NCBI GenBank assembly: GCA_032821775.1
Contig: JAVLRN010000005.1
Span: forward strand, 3,995,234 to 4,059,233
Source: Sanguinoderma infundibulare
Taxonomy: Eukaryota > Basidiomycota > Agaricomycetes > Polyporales > Polyporaceae
Direction: 5' to 3'
Length of the DNA: 64,000 nucleotides
A program made the position numbers and the translations under genes. Below, piece after piece: positions 33,585-47,075 of this stretch (positions within the stretch are counted from its first letter, which is position 1; each line of letters opens with the position of its first letter). The notes beneath the pieces are model-generated. The model was not told where the DNA came from, searched no databases, and saw only the letters and a list, made by a program, of their open reading frames with translations.

Positions 33585-36500
33585 TGGCCGTTGGAAGCGG
33601 CAGAGTCCCAACCTAAAAGGTGCCTGAAATCTCAATTAAGGCACCTCCCCGTCGGACTTTGAATCCCCGTCCGCTCCCCCGGCTCAGGCACTCTTGCGCC
33701 GGTACCGAATCTAGAAGGGCGACGCCTCGCCCGCCTCGCCAACTTTGTCCTGAAAACATATCAGAACATATCCCGCCCCTTGCATATCCACTTCGCCCAC
33801 GCGACTCGGATCGTGACGCAGTTCCCCCGTCGCCGTCGTGGCTACCGCGGCGCGCCCCCCGACCAGACGAGGGCCTGCGGCAGGCCCTTGCAATCAGTCG
33901 GTGAATCGCTGGGCTATCTCCACGTGCCCACGCCGATTCGAGCCAATCTTTCCCGCACATCGACAGCTGGCCTCTCCTGCGCGTTTCGCCATCCACGCCG
34001 CACGCCTCCTCCATTCCGCACTCGCGCCTTCCCTCCTTCTCTCCCATCCGAGCCCCCAACGAACTCATCTTCCTGTGTGATCCCGAGTCCGAGTCCGTCT
34101 CGGCGTGCGCCCTGTCATGTACCCCAACGCGCTCCGTGTCGCCAGCCGCCCGTACGCGCTCCCGAGCCCCGCTCCCAGCGCTCACTTTGGCTATCCTTGT
34201 CTGCACGGTGTCTGCAAACTGTCTGCAAACACACATATTCAGAACGACTCATTCATTCCTTGCTCACCTCCTCGGCTGCTCTCCCAGCGTGTGACAGCCT
34301 CTGCCATCCGGCTCTGTCTTTCTCCCGGCCGAGCTTCTCCTTCAAACACGAAGCGGTTCCTTTGTCAGACGGCCTTGAGACAAATGTGTGCATCATGCGC
34401 CTCGTCCTCCTCGACCTCTTCTCTGTCCCGCACGCCGATCCGGATCCTGCTCAATCCCTTCCCCGAATGGCATCCCGCATCTCGACTGTCCATCCATCCA
34501 TGCATTTCTTCGATTCATCACCGTCCGCGGAGGACAGCCCCAAAGGGTCCTAGTCCTCAAATCGACTCTCGCCTGCCCTTAAGCAGTCCCCCTCGACATA
34601 CTACCAATCCGGCCCGTCTCCTCCAGCACTCGCCGTTTTTCTGTTCTACTTCTCAAGCCCGCCCCTCCTTGTCTTCGCCCCAGACGTAAGTCCCGGGTCC
34701 TTTTTGACCCATTCAGAATCATCGGCGCCGCACAATGTACGCGGCCAACCCTCTGGGCCCTCTCGCCACATCGCACGCACGCCCAGCTAGGCTGGCCGCC
34801 GCAGCCAGCTGCCCCCACTGGCCGCCGGCTGCCACCTCCCCCGACGGAGGCAAGAGCCATGGGGCAGGGACGGTTCAAGGGACGCGACCTCTCCGTCCCA
34901 CCTCGCCCCCTGGTGGCTGTGCTCCCTCTTCCCCTGGCCAATCAGGGCCCCCGATGCGGCTTTCCCCACGTGGAGAACCTGCCCAGATTGGGCAAGCAGG
35001 GATGCCGGTCGGGCATGCCGGCTCGACTAGAGCTCTCTCTCTCACTCTTCCCTCGTCCGCCCCCCCTTCGATGTCGCCACACACGGACGTGGGACGCATC
35101 GGTCGATGCCGCCAGTGCTCAGCTCTCTTTCAGACTCCCAGCGTTTGACATTTTCGTCCACGGGCTTCTCGACGCTGCCCAGGGGCAGTTGGCTCTCGTA
35201 CCCACGTGTCGCAAAACTTCTGCCGGAACGCACACCTTCTTTTTCTGACAGACATGCATACATACAACCCCCGTCCGGTTCGCTGCTCGTGCCCGTGTCT
35301 CGCGTAACTGCGACTGTGACTGCGACTGCGTCCGCGGCGCGCCTTCTTTCTATGTAACCGCGCACCGGCCCAGCGGCGCGGTCGGGAGAACACCAGAACC
35401 AGAACCTCCTTCGCTCTCCTTATCATCCCTTGTCCTTCGTCCACGCGCATCGACAGCCGCCGCGCAGCTGCGAGGGACATATGGCCCACAGCGACGTCCG
35501 CGCAAGCTGCGCATCAGATACAGATTTCCACTTCTCTCCTCCGTCCCCGTGACAGCGGCGCCGATCCGCTGGGCCTCACCCAGGCCGACCACGGTCCCTC
35601 CCCAACTCCCTCTCTTCGTCCGTCACGGTCCGCCCGCTTCCATCTCACCTTTTGCCTTGCCTGACTTGCAGCGAAGGCGTCGGAGCAAATAATGATCAGC
35701 GCTGCGACACGTCCATTCGAAACGTTTCCGTCTGGCCGGTTCGTGTGGTCGTGTCGCGTCGTGTCGTTGATTATGCAGTATTACTGACCTAGTATTACTT
35801 ATCACCTGTGTGAGTACGTGAGCGCGTCCCACACGCCGTAATGCTGATCGTCTGCGGATCACGGTTGCGAGTGTTGTTGTAAAACCTCACCGGTCGCCGT
35901 TTCCTCCCGGCTCGCTTGTTTTGCTCTTCACGTTCGCCCCACACAAACAGGTAACTGTAACTCACGCGCACGCACCCAACCCGGGTCCCGCAGCAGTGAG
36001 CGCGATTTTGTCAGCGCCATCTCCGCGGTGTCATCGACGGTGATCGCACATGGACACGGACACACACACACACGCACCCCTACCCGCCATGCCGCATCCG
36101 GACCGTCTCTGTGCCGCCTAGGCATCATTCGTCGAAACCACAGAGACGAGCGTATGCTATGGTCGTAATCACCTGCAGCCCTCGCAGGCCGTGGTTGCTG
36201 CTCTCTCGGCGAAACTCGAGCTTACCGGGCCGCCGCCGTCGTATCTAGAGAGACGACCTCTTTGTTATAGAGACCGCAGCTGGATGGGTCCATGGGCTGA
36301 AGCTGCGCGCAGCATTCGACATGGGCATGTATACGCCTAGGCGCGCTAGGCTCGGGATCAAAACACACCGACTCCCATCTCGATGGTGGCCGCCCGAAGG
36401 TCGGTTATTGGCCATGAGCGTCTCGTCCTCGTCCTCCTTCCGCCGGCGGCCTCTCAGTACTCAGTGGTGGGCGGGCGCCAGTGAGCACGATATCAGACCG

Positions 36501-39500
36501 AGAGCGGTCACTATCAGTTGTGTAAAATGGTCCGAAGGGAGCGATAGATAATGATGCGAGGCGCGCGGACGCGGGGCTAGCGCGTCGCAAGCCCCGAGGG
36601 CCGAACGTGCGAGCTGGGGGTGCCTGGGCAGCACAGGAATGTTGAGCTCTGTCTAGCGAGATGGGTGAGGGTCGATGGATCGATGACGGACCCTAACTAG
36701 GCCTCTCGGAATCGCGAGACGTGCATCTTGCGCCCTGACTGCGCACGCGTCCGCGAAGCATAAACTAACTGAGCATAAGTAATGGCTTGGCTTTTCACTC
36801 ACTTGCAGGATGCACATGCTTACTTATGCGCACTTTGAGTGTTGCGCAGTGGTCGTTGAGCGCGTATACGACGTATAACAGACTTAAGCTTTTTTGCCCA
36901 TGCACGCGTGAGCGAGCTTCAGGCACGGCTGCAATACGTAGGGGCTCACTCGCGGATACGGATACGGCGCGACTCTCGGAGGTGGTCGTGGTGACGCCTG
37001 CTATTGGGAGAGCGCGCGCGCGTCCGCCCTGATCGACAGCTGCGGCGCGGCGGGGATGCTGCTTCCAAGTTCCCACCGCTGGCGTCCTCTCCCTCCACCG
37101 AGAAGGCTTTCTGCTTGCGGATTTTACGGTCGTGCATGCGGTTCGCGTTCTGTGGCTCTGTCATCTGTCAGCGCGATGGCGTGGTGCTGCAGGCTTCCCT
37201 GCCGCGCGCTTTTGGGTTGAGATTCTCGTGCCCTATAAGCTATCCTCCGTTTGAGCCAGCCAGACGCCTCGAGTCCTCAGTCGACTGCGGTCATCGGCGT
37301 GCGCGCGGGACGCGCGATGGCGTTGTCGAAAAAATTGCTTCATCATCGATCATGGACGGACGAAATCGAGGTGGCGCAGCGCGGGGTAGTTTGGATCACG
37401 AACCTTGCCGCCGCAGAAGACATCTCGCGCGCGCCCGCTGGACGAATTGCGGCGCGTCAAACTGTATGTGCTTGCGATCTGGCCCCGGTGGCGGGCTAGG
37501 CCGGCCGCGGGGAAGCGGCAAAGATGGATTCGGATTCGGATTCGGAAGATTGGGAGAGATGGCAGGCATCCAACTTCGGGACTGTACACGTCCGACGTCC
37601 GACGTCCAACAGCGGCCGCCGCCACGGGGGCAGGATAGAACTGTTTCGTCTGTCGGACAGATCTCGAGCTGAAGCGTATATACATATGTAGACCTCTGGA
37701 GCTGAAGCGGGACGCTCCAGCGGCCATCTGCGTCTGCGCGCTCCTCTCACCTTGATGTTACTGTACAGTATCTCCCACGGCGGCCATCCAGCCGCGAGAG
37801 CGCGATCGAGCAGCCTCATCGACATCAACGAGTGCTCGGGACTGTCAGCGGATCCTCGACCGTGCCCACTGCCGCTCGCCGCCTCCGTGTTCTCCGGTCG
37901 CGGGTACTGTACTGTACGGATGCCGCCCAGACTGTCGGCCAGGCCATCTTCTGTCAGATACTAGCTGCCTCCGAACGCGCGCGGGTACAGTACGCAATCG
38001 GATTCGCCGTCTGAGACGCACTCGCATTCGGCTTGACCGGCGTTCTCGCGCGGCTTTGAATCTGGGTCCGTGCAAGATACGGTAATGCGTCCGCCCACGG
38101 GCACGCTTCGACCCGGCTCGAGGGCAAGGTCGAGGCCGAGGCGACGTCTGCATGCGCGATGCATCGCTTCCCATCCCGAGCGGCATCCCGAAATCTCCGT
38201 CAAGACTCTCAATCGGGGCCTGGAGGTTATATGCAAGAGAATGCGATGCACATGCATGGCAGCCGTGGGTGTGGCAGTACGAGTGGGTACGAGTGCGCAT
38301 GGCTCCAGACGAGGCAGGATGCAGACGGGAGGAGTGGGCCGCGCTCCCGCTGGGACGCGGTTGGCGGGCTTGTGCTTATTTCACCTCTCCACTCGCCGTC
38401 GCTCCGTGCCGGCTGCTGTACGTGGGTGGTTCTGCGAGTGCGAGGAGTGTGCTCGGCGAGCGATGACCAAGCTCGATCTTCTCGACTTGTTTCTGGCTTC
38501 CGTCCATCGTCAGCCTGTCAGTGCGCGTGTGCCGCTTTAGCTCGTCTTGTGTCCGAGATACCCATACCTAGAATTCCACCCGTACGTCCGTCCTTCTATC
38601 CTTCCATTGCGCCTCTTCCCCAACGGTCGCGCTGTGAGAGATCCGGGCGGGACTTGGGCTTGCAAGAGTTGACCGGTCCCGCGTCCGACTTCTTCGGAAT
38701 GCTCGGGCATCCGATTTCGTCGCTCGCACGGATTCTAAAGTTAATCGTCGAGTCCTGCTCGAGGTTACGCCAACCCCTCCGGGCTTCAGGGACGCCGGGG
38801 CGGGGAAAGGGACGGGGATTGACTCTCCGAGCTCCCTGAGCCTCGTCGTCCCCAGCTGTCGATACTCTACCAGTCAACATGTCGTGACCGTACTTCGGGA
38901 TCCAACCTCCCGCTATTGAATGTAGCAGCGCTCGGCCACCGTTTTGTGTCAGCCATATAATCGCTCACCCGTGCCCAATACGTAGCGAAAATGCCATTCC
39001 GCTTTTGCGTGTTGCATGTATGCTATCGAGTTTTGATCCGCGTGACATTTAGATGAGATGCCTTGGATGCGTTTCGGAACACCGGTGCTTTTAGCTCATG
39101 CGAACTGCCCCGTCGACAGGCCTGCTTGAAACCGGACCCGCGACAGTCATGATTGCAATTTGCGGAGCGCTCCTCTAGCCTGAGCCGGATGGGTGAGTGT
39201 GATGGTTTACGGATCAATGCCACTAGGCTCACACCGTGGTGTTGCTAGCGTGACGTTCTTCGGTCTCGGTGACTAGCTGCGCGCGCACGTCAGCTACTTC
39301 AAACGAGCGACGAGTGTACTTGGATGACATACGTATACGTATGGGCTCCGCCACCGCGGCGGCGGGCCATTTGACGTCTGAGAAACCCACGAGCTGCCAG
39401 TGGCTGACCGATCGCGTGAGCCATGGCGTTCGAGTGCTCTGTCTGCATCGGGATTGCGGACGTACCGTCGGCGATTGCCTGGCAGAGTCCCATTACCACC

Positions 39501-41949
39501 GGTGGCCATCTCCAAACGGAATCTTCAGGCACGCGCGCCCTCCCCATCCATCGCGCCCACTGTCCCCGACGGTCTTTGTGGAGTAGCCGTGAGAGGAGGA
39601 GCGCAAGTCCCACACGTATGTAGGTCGAAATGACCGGTGTGGCGCGCACAAGACGGCATCAGCTCACGCACGTACAGTACGTACATACTCCATGATGTGA
39701 TGTGATGCGAACCCCAACCGCCAAGTCTTCTAAAGCCTGCAGGGCCGTGGCGACAGACGAACGAAACGAAACGGACACTCCCGTTCGTGCGCACCACACA
39801 GGCGATCAGGCACCGACGACGTGCTATCCGTTACATACGACTCGCCGAGCGTGTAAGACAGGTGGTGCGCAACACTGGCCACGTAAGTGGTGGCTCGCAC
39901 GCGTGCGCGCGCCCACTGGGAGTTTGAGAGCTCGAGAGAGAGGGAGAGGCAGGGAGTGCAGATAAGCTTCGTGAGGATGGCCAGGCACAGAACCGCTTCC
40001 CGCGGGAGATGAGAGGAGATTAGAACCCGGACGCCATTGAGAGCACTGCGTGTGGGCCGGACTACTGCATATAGTGGAGTCTGTCGGCGGCCCACGAATC
40101 CGTTCCCGCCGGCAACCTCAGGCACGCCGCACCAGCGCGAGCTCACATCAGGAAAAAGCGGCCAGGTGTCGGATGCTTTTGACTGACCGTGGTCTCCGTG
40201 CTCGCCTTCGCGTCTCGCGTGTGCATACATCTTGTCTCCGCCCCCATGCGCTGGTGGCATGGCGTGCGGCGGATGGGGGGAGGTAACTGGGCGTCGCTCT
40301 GAGTCGCTTCTGCCACGAGCTGGCTCTCAAGCTGGGTTTGCGGAGCGTGCGGACGCCTAGGGACTGACTGAATCCAGATGCACGACTCGACGCGCGCCGT
40401 GCTGTGCAGTTTACGCGTACCTGCGGACGTTTTTTTCTTGTTTTTTTCCATTCGCCGCGGACGTCGCATCTCTTCTCCCCATTCAGCCAGTTTTGAAACA
40501 TGGCCCTCCTTCACGTCTGTCGCAGGCCATCCGGGACCAGTCGCGCCGGTCTTGAATCCTGAGGCCTGAGGTTCAAGTCGACGCGTAGCACGACTCGGAG
40601 CATATGCGCCCGTCGCTTCCCCCCCGGGATCACCGCTCGCGAAAGACGAGCCAGCGCGCTAGAGCGAATGGGTCAATGTGGTTTACAGCCGACGTGTCGC
40701 ACCTAGATCAGACCTACGTTTCATCTTATCGAGCGAACGAAGCGAATGTCGCGAGCACCGGCCTCTTCTCACCATCACCGGAAGACTTCGCATTCGGGTC
40801 ACAGTCGGCCGCGCTCTGGGCGGTCCGCATCACGGCGCGTGGTGCGTGGTTCCCGCTGGACGCGTCGGAAATGTAAGCCCTATGTAGCGTCATCACGCCG
40901 GCCTGAGAAAGGGCCACTCACGGGAGGAGATGGAGTGCGAAACGGAAGGCGGATCATGCGCCAATGATTTCGTGCATGCGATCAGAGTCGAAACATCGTC
41001 GAGATGCAAACCGTCTAGATCTCTCTCCACATTCGTCATATGCATGGGAACGATGAGCCAACTCGAGCATAACGCCTGCGCGCATTCGTCGGCCAGCTGC
41101 GCACGACGTTCCACATCTCGGACGTGCTCTGACGCCGTCACCGAAGTGCAGCTGTTGAATGGTGATGTGAACGTGAAACACGTCCGAATCGTGCTTAGAC
41201 GTGGATTCTGTTTTCTCGAAGCCTAATCTCGTTCAGGTACTCCAGCGGCGCCAGGCCTGACCTTGCTGCGGCTCGCTGATGGTCACGGTAAGCACTCCTA
41301 ATACCCTCGCGTCCACCGACCCGGCTGCGCATGCGCTGGACGTGGTGGAACCTCCCAAGCCAACGGTCGTACATACATAACACACTGGCTGGGATACTCA
41401 ACCACGCTCGACGTGGGTCTCGAGCGAATTCCGTACGATATTAGCGGATCCATGGTGCACCCACTGGCATTTCACCGACGTTCCGGGCATCTTCAGGCCC
41501 GGTGGAAGGAGCAGAACCCTGCACGAAGTCGGAATTCGAATGTCGAACTGGTGTCGAAAGCCCGACGCTCCACAAATGCAAAAGCGCCAAGACTTTGCGA
41601 GTGTGAATGGCGTTCCGAATGCATCGCCCAGGGTCACGCCTCCGCAGGAATCCTCCGGACCGTCCATCAGGCACGATCACCAGGAAACGCCGGGAAGGGG
41701 CGGCTTCGGGGCCATCAGCGGGGTGGGCCTGCGGTGCCGCCCAGTGCCGCGGAGAACCCTCGGGCGGTCCTCGTGGGTTAGGTCCAAGGTGGTTCTGAGC
41801 TAAAACTCTTCGAAAAACACGGAACGTAATGGAGGGAAGAGCGGGGAGAGGGACCGAATGCGAGTGGCTTCACCTGTGAGGCCGTGAGGGGCCCACAGAT
41901 TCAGAAGATGGGACTCGGATCCGCTGACGGGCTCGGTGCCTGAGAATAT
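33585..41949. other. Long gene-free block upstream of the zinc-finger gene
   Basis: 8.4 kb without a recognisable gene. The part next to the start codon (33.6-35.7 kb) is pyrimidine-rich on the plus strand, with many short CT runs, as in long leaders and promoters of fungal regulators. Further out the sequence is mixed, with small features only: GGATTC three times at about 37528-37546, CACACACACACACGCACC at 36061, and several CGTAC/GTACGT palindromes near 39660. No transposase, reverse transcriptase or terminal repeats were seen. Confidence 0.5.
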
Positions 41950-43640
41950 TAATGCTTGCCTGGGTCTACAGGACGCCCGTCGTAGCCGCGGCGCCAGGGG
42001 GGATCCATGAGGGAGAGAGAGAGGGGTACAGGTCCGGGACCCGTGAAGGCCCTGGGTTCCTCGAGGACGAACGCCGTAATCCACCAATATAGAGAGTGGG
42101 AGTCCGAGTCGATTTCGCGAGCCGCTCTCTTCCTTTGCACTCCCGCCTTATCGACTCTAGAGCGACTCTAGAACGTGAAGGACAAGGAATCCGTCCGTTG
42201 AATTGTGGTGCAAAGATTGGCGAGGACTCTTGTGGACGCTGGCGGAGGAAGGACGGTGACCCAGAAGGAGGGCGCAGTGACGCCGAGACCAGGAGTAGAT
42301 GCTGGAGCACCTGAGGGAGCGGAAAGGGGAGTCAGCGGGACGTTGGCTGCGATGTGAGTTCTCAAACGTCGTCTACCGGTCCATTCAAACACCCCGATTT
42401 TGGGCGATCCTGCGTCCAAGTCGACCATCGAAAATGTGGATTACAGCGATTTTTCAGTATTCATCCAGTCACGACGACCTTTCGCTTCCCTATACCATAT
42501 CTCATGCCACCGCCAGGGCGACAACCGTCTACTAGCCCTTATCGCACGGTCGGTTCGTCGCACTGGGTCGGCATGAGTGTCATAGATGAATTAATTACTC
42601 TGAACCTCAACTCACGGCGAGCTTCGGAAGGTCCGACGGCGCATCGCTCGCTATCAACGGTGAGCTCCTTCCCTAGTCTTGTTCCTTCGAAGCGTCGACA
42701 CCGGGTGTCTACGGTGGGCCGTCCGGATGGTCGCACTCGTACTCCTGACGAACACAGGGCAGTCCGCAGCCAACCGCAGCCGCACCGTGTCCACCAGGGA
42801 GTCGAGTCGAGTGTCTACAGCCTGGGGTGGCACGGCAGGCGCGCCTCCGAGACAGCCGTTACCCGAAGGCATGCCGTGCCGTGCCTCCCGAACTCGAATG
42901 AGATAGCCAAGAAGAACCTCGACTTCGAGAGAGCCGGCAGGTTCTCGACCGTCCGCTGATTCAGCCAAAGCAGCACATGCGGCGGCGGCACTTCCACCTC
43001 TCACCAGCCTTTCCGACGGGAAGGATAGTTTGCGAGACGGAAAGAACACGAGGCGCAGCCATGTCTTCTTCCCTGTCCGATTGCACACCGTGCGCTCTCA
43101 CCAGAAGGCCCAGGTTGTTGTTGACCGTGACCCCGGCTTCCCGTTCGGTCGGATCTCGCCTACGAAACGTTTCAGTATAGCGGTACGGTCTCTCCGGAGA
43201 CGTTGGCAGGTACCAGTCGACGAAGTGAGCCATTTGGCTTCCCGATACTGGACAGAAGACATCCAACGTTTAGGTTTCAGCTCGATCTTTTGTGAAATCG
43301 ACTCACTAGCGGCAGGTTTGACGACTGTGGAAGATGGGGATGGCGGGGACAAGAAAAAAAAATCAAAACAAATTTTACCTTCTGTCGCTGCCAGAGATGG
43401 TGATCCGACTCCTGCAAGGGAGAGAATGTGATCGATGGAGCTGACCTTCGACGCATAGGCTGCCCAATCAACAATGGCGTTCGAGCCCAGTGCCGTCTGT
43501 CCCCAGATCCAGGAGTCCATTGCGTGAATTAGACGACATCTGTACGATAATTCGATAAACCACCACAGCACTCACATTCATTCTGAACTGTCCCATGGCG
43601 CAACGTCGTCCATCGCGTGATCATCTCGTCGAAAACTGGA
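41950..43640 (-). other. Coding-like segments, gene not identified
   Basis: Several minus-strand pieces look like exons of one gene. They are FDEMITRWTTLRHGTVQNE at about 43600 ending at a GTGAGT; MDSWIWGQTALGSNAIVDWA, then ASKVSSIDHILSLAGVGSPS at 43390-43530 ending at GTAAAA; SIGKPNGSLRRLVPANVSGE near 43200; VTVNNNLGLLVRAHGVQ near 43130; and VDLDAGSPKIGVFEWTGRR near 42400. I cannot join them into one frame or name the family. It may be an intact unknown gene with mis-guessed exons, or a relic. Confidence 0.3.
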
Positions 43641-44929
43641 ACGTGCTATCAGGGATGCGTGTTCTCCCGCGTTCTCTGCGTGTTCTCCCGCGTTCTTGCG
43701 CATGTGCACGTGTTCCGGATCTGGGTGAGGCCAGAGAGACACCCGTCGACGCTTAACGGCTAGCTAATCTAGCACTGCAGATCCTCGACACTGACATGCG
43801 AGCTCGCACGAAACGACAGCAACGCTCGACTGCCCTCATGCTAGCGGGTAGCTGTCGGGCGTTGAATGGCGGGAGTTGACCGGGACTGCAAACCGTGAGC
43901 TAAACCTTGTCTCAAGAAGGGAATCGTCACACATATGCGCGTACCTAGATTGGAAGTGTGGAACGGCACCTGGCGTGCCTGGACAGCCGCACACACACAC
44001 GACACGTTGTTCCGCCTTTGTGACCTCCGTTGTATTCTCCCCGCTCCTCCAAACGAAGGATTTACGAGCCCCACAAAGCCCGCGAAGCGCGTTCTCCCAA
44101 GCGCCTGGAACACCAGGCCGTTCGGCATAAGGACGCGCCAACGCACCGGCACGGAAAAGCCATTCGGCCAACTGGATCTGGGAAAGAGTCGTGAGTCGTC
44201 GACGCACCCGATCTCTAAACATGAACATGATAATTCTCTGTACGCAATGCAGGTGATCGAACGCCTGCGGCATGTCATAGCGGTTCTAGACAAGACGCTG
44301 TGAACATCTGACAGCTAAAGTGCACCCGTCCGAATACGCCCCAATACTACTGCATACCCACACCCCGGCCGCGGATGGTATACCTCCATACGACCAGCAG
44401 TGCGCGGAGTTCCGCCTAAAACCCGTCAGAACTCTCACCGTGGTCAGATCTTTGGCACTACTTTACTTACCTGGGATGCTATAAGACCATACGGGAGGTT
44501 AACGTGACAAGACATGTACCGCGGGACACTACGCGCTGAAACAAGCTGTCTTTCGCTCGAGGTTCGGGGCATGAGAAGCCCCCCGACGAATGATCTTCGT
44601 GACGAAGTTCCGGCATCGACGTAAGAGAGGAGATCTGGGCAGTTGAACGATCAAACGACATCAGGAAGCCGACAGAACAGATGTTCGGAGTAATGAACAG
44701 AGATAGAGATGGATTGTACATTCCTGAGGTACAATAGAGAACAGACGACAAGTGGGCGGCCGAGGACGGCGGATGTGATCCCAGACGCAAGATGTGGCGC
44801 GCGCGATAGGAAGGTCGCGATCGGGAAGACATGACAGACACCGAGAATGCCGCACCGCTGGGTACCGGGTTGCCTGTGAAGACACCAACGCAAGATAGGT
44901 CCAAGCCGGGGAACAGGAATGTCATAACG
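43641..44929. other. Intergenic, 3' of DBR1
   Basis: No recognised gene. Two overlapping open stretches at 43.84-44.30 kb, one on each strand, look like mutual shadows without a motif. A doubled GCGTTCTC-type repeat (GTGTTCTCCCGCGTTCT) lies at about 43660-43705. Confidence 0.4.
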
Positions 44930-46833
44930 CTACGTCGCTGAACCGCTGACTGCGCCGACGGGGTTGACCTTGTTCTCGATTTGCAGCAATTCGCAGAACG
45001 CCGCCGTCTGTGGGTTGGGATAATACGGGGCTGCGTAGAATGGATGCACGCATCAACGTCTTCCTCGAGGGACAATGATGATGATTAGCGCGAGAGAACT
45101 TACGTTGTGCTCTGACATCTTTCCCCTCCGACCCCGGCCCCGGTGCGGTCATCACGAACTGCTGCACGTCGTCCACTCTGACTGCGCCGCCCTCTCTGCC
45201 GGCGAAGACGTGTTCTTTCACCCATTCTAGCTCTCGACGGACGGCTTCGCGCGCGGGCTCTTCGTCCGGATACGAAGATTGGGTGCGGTTGAGCGCCATG
45301 TGTTGATTGAAGGCACGGGTGATCGCTAACCATTCAGGGTCGAAGGCTAAGACGGGGCTAGAGCTTCCCGAGGTGACAGACGATGAGACATCAACGTCAA
45401 TGACCTGGAGCGATGCCATAAGCAAACCAAGCTTCGACAGCTTTGCGGAAAACGGAAGCGCGGATCCAACCCATGCAAGCTTTCGCGATTGACATCCAAC
45501 GAGGCGACCTACCTCAAGGAACTGCCTCTTAGGAAGGCATTTGTCCAGGGCCAGGAACTTCGTCTCGCACGGAGGAGGTGGCGGCGGAGGTGGAGCTTCA
45601 ACATCCTTCTCTTCATCTTCTAGGACGATCTCATCGGCGTTTCTAGACGGCGCATTCGCGTTCTCGACAGGAGCGGCCACCGCCGCATCCGCATCCGCAT
45701 CGTCTTCGTCTTCTTCAATATTGATCTCGTCCGGATTCGTGTTCTCCGCACTCTTCACCGCACACTGAGATCCCCTGGCACCAGCACCTTGGCCGTCGTG
45801 CACAACCGTCGCCTCGAAGCGACAGTGCAAGTGCGCGGAGAACCACCACTGTGGCTTGAGAGTGCGCAAGAGACCCATGAGAGGAGGAGAACCCAGAGCA
45901 CCCTTGTTGATGTCGTCGCGGAAGTACGGTTTTCGACGAAGTAGGGCACGAAGGTCTCCATGATGCTCAATGCCTTGTGGCCAGTCGTGCGAGAGGAAGA
46001 CGGCTGGTGAGGAAAGCTACACGCACGACATGCCTGGTTAGCAAGGTTACGGTATTCCCTACGCAGTAGACGGTCGCGAAAGACATACGAGGGAAAGTCT
46101 GCGTATGTTGTACTCTCGGATGTGGTAGATGCTCCGCATGGAGCCGTGGGTGTACGGAACCAGCTCCCAGTGTCCTGGCGGAAGGAAGCGTTCGAACGAG
46201 GTGTGAATGGAATATGATGGAGCGCCTACCTTGTCTGAAGTCGTGGTGCTTGAATATGCCCGACGCACCTCCGATGCGGACTCCGTTCACCTGCACGCAC
46301 CCCGCATGACCGAGGAAGTAGATGTTGGGCGCGAGCCAACCTCCATGATACCTGCACTCGCTCTCCAGTTGGACTCGAGAGGAAATGAGAGGGATGACTT
46401 ACAGCTCCCAGAAGTAGTTCGACGCCTCGTGGTTTCCGCCGATGACGAGAGTCAGGATAGGTGCCTTGACGTCGCCCGTGTAGTATCTGGAAGGACAACG
46501 TCCACCGCCGGCTCAGCGAGCCGTCCTTCTGGACCGACTGGAGAATAGCAAAGACGCGCCCACCTACTTGGCGAAACCTCCCAGCTTCTTGTACTTGTCA
46601 GGCACGGCCATGCATTGCAGGTCGCGGTGGTTGCGGATCGCCTGGAAGTCGCCGCAGATGAGGAGCACGTCGACCTTGTAGCCATTCTGCCGCTCGAGCG
46701 ATGCGATGTGGGAGTATATCGCGTCGAGCTCGCCGTGGCAGCATCCTTCTATGGCGATCTTTGAACAGAACATCGGGCGGGAGCGACAAGGTCAGAGCTC
46801 GCGAAGGGCAGAAAGGGGCCGCACGCACCTTCA
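44930..46833 (-). CDS. DBR1: Lariat debranching enzyme DBR1
   Basis: Cleaves the 2',5' bond of excised intron lariats in the nucleus. Exon 1 is only ATG AAG (46833-46828); a GTGCGT..CAAAG intron joins it to [18 protein letters not shown] from 46758. Metallophosphoesterase motifs follow in order: GCCHGELD (the Cys-His version typical of Dbr1), [68 protein letters not shown], and [13 protein letters not shown]. The C-terminal domain has [19 protein letters not shown] and, after a GTAAGT..CGCAG intron, [20 protein letters not shown], stopping at 44932. An acidic insert (about 40 Asp/Glu/Ala residues plus a Pro run) sits before the C-terminal domain. It is head-to-head with LSM2. Confidence 0.93.
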
Positions 46834-47075
46834 TCCTAAGTGGAGATTCCAATCTAAACGAGGCCGCCAACGTTGGAACAACTATCGACTTTTCGCAAGT
46901 CGTACGAATTTTTCTGTTGAGCGGAAGCTGTGTTGAATTGGAAGGCGAGGAGGACGTCGAGGGAGATGGAAGGAAGAGCGAGAGGGAGAAGGGAAACAGA
47001 GAGCGCGAACCATGAGCGCTTTTCTAGACGTCGCATCCTTGGCGACCATTTCGCGATTCGACCTCGTCCCACATC
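46834..47075. promoter_or_regulatory. Bidirectional promoter of DBR1 and LSM2
   Basis: Only 242 bp separate the two divergent start codons, so both genes must draw on this segment. Both products act on spliceosomal RNA metabolism, which makes co-regulation plausible. No TATA-like element stands out. Confidence 0.6.

Noticed and set aside
33620..35365. Several 100-250 codon open frames upstream of the zinc-finger gene
   Set aside because: Pro/Ser/Arg-rich chance frames in CT-rich DNA, overlapping on several frames and both strands, without motifs or splice structure.
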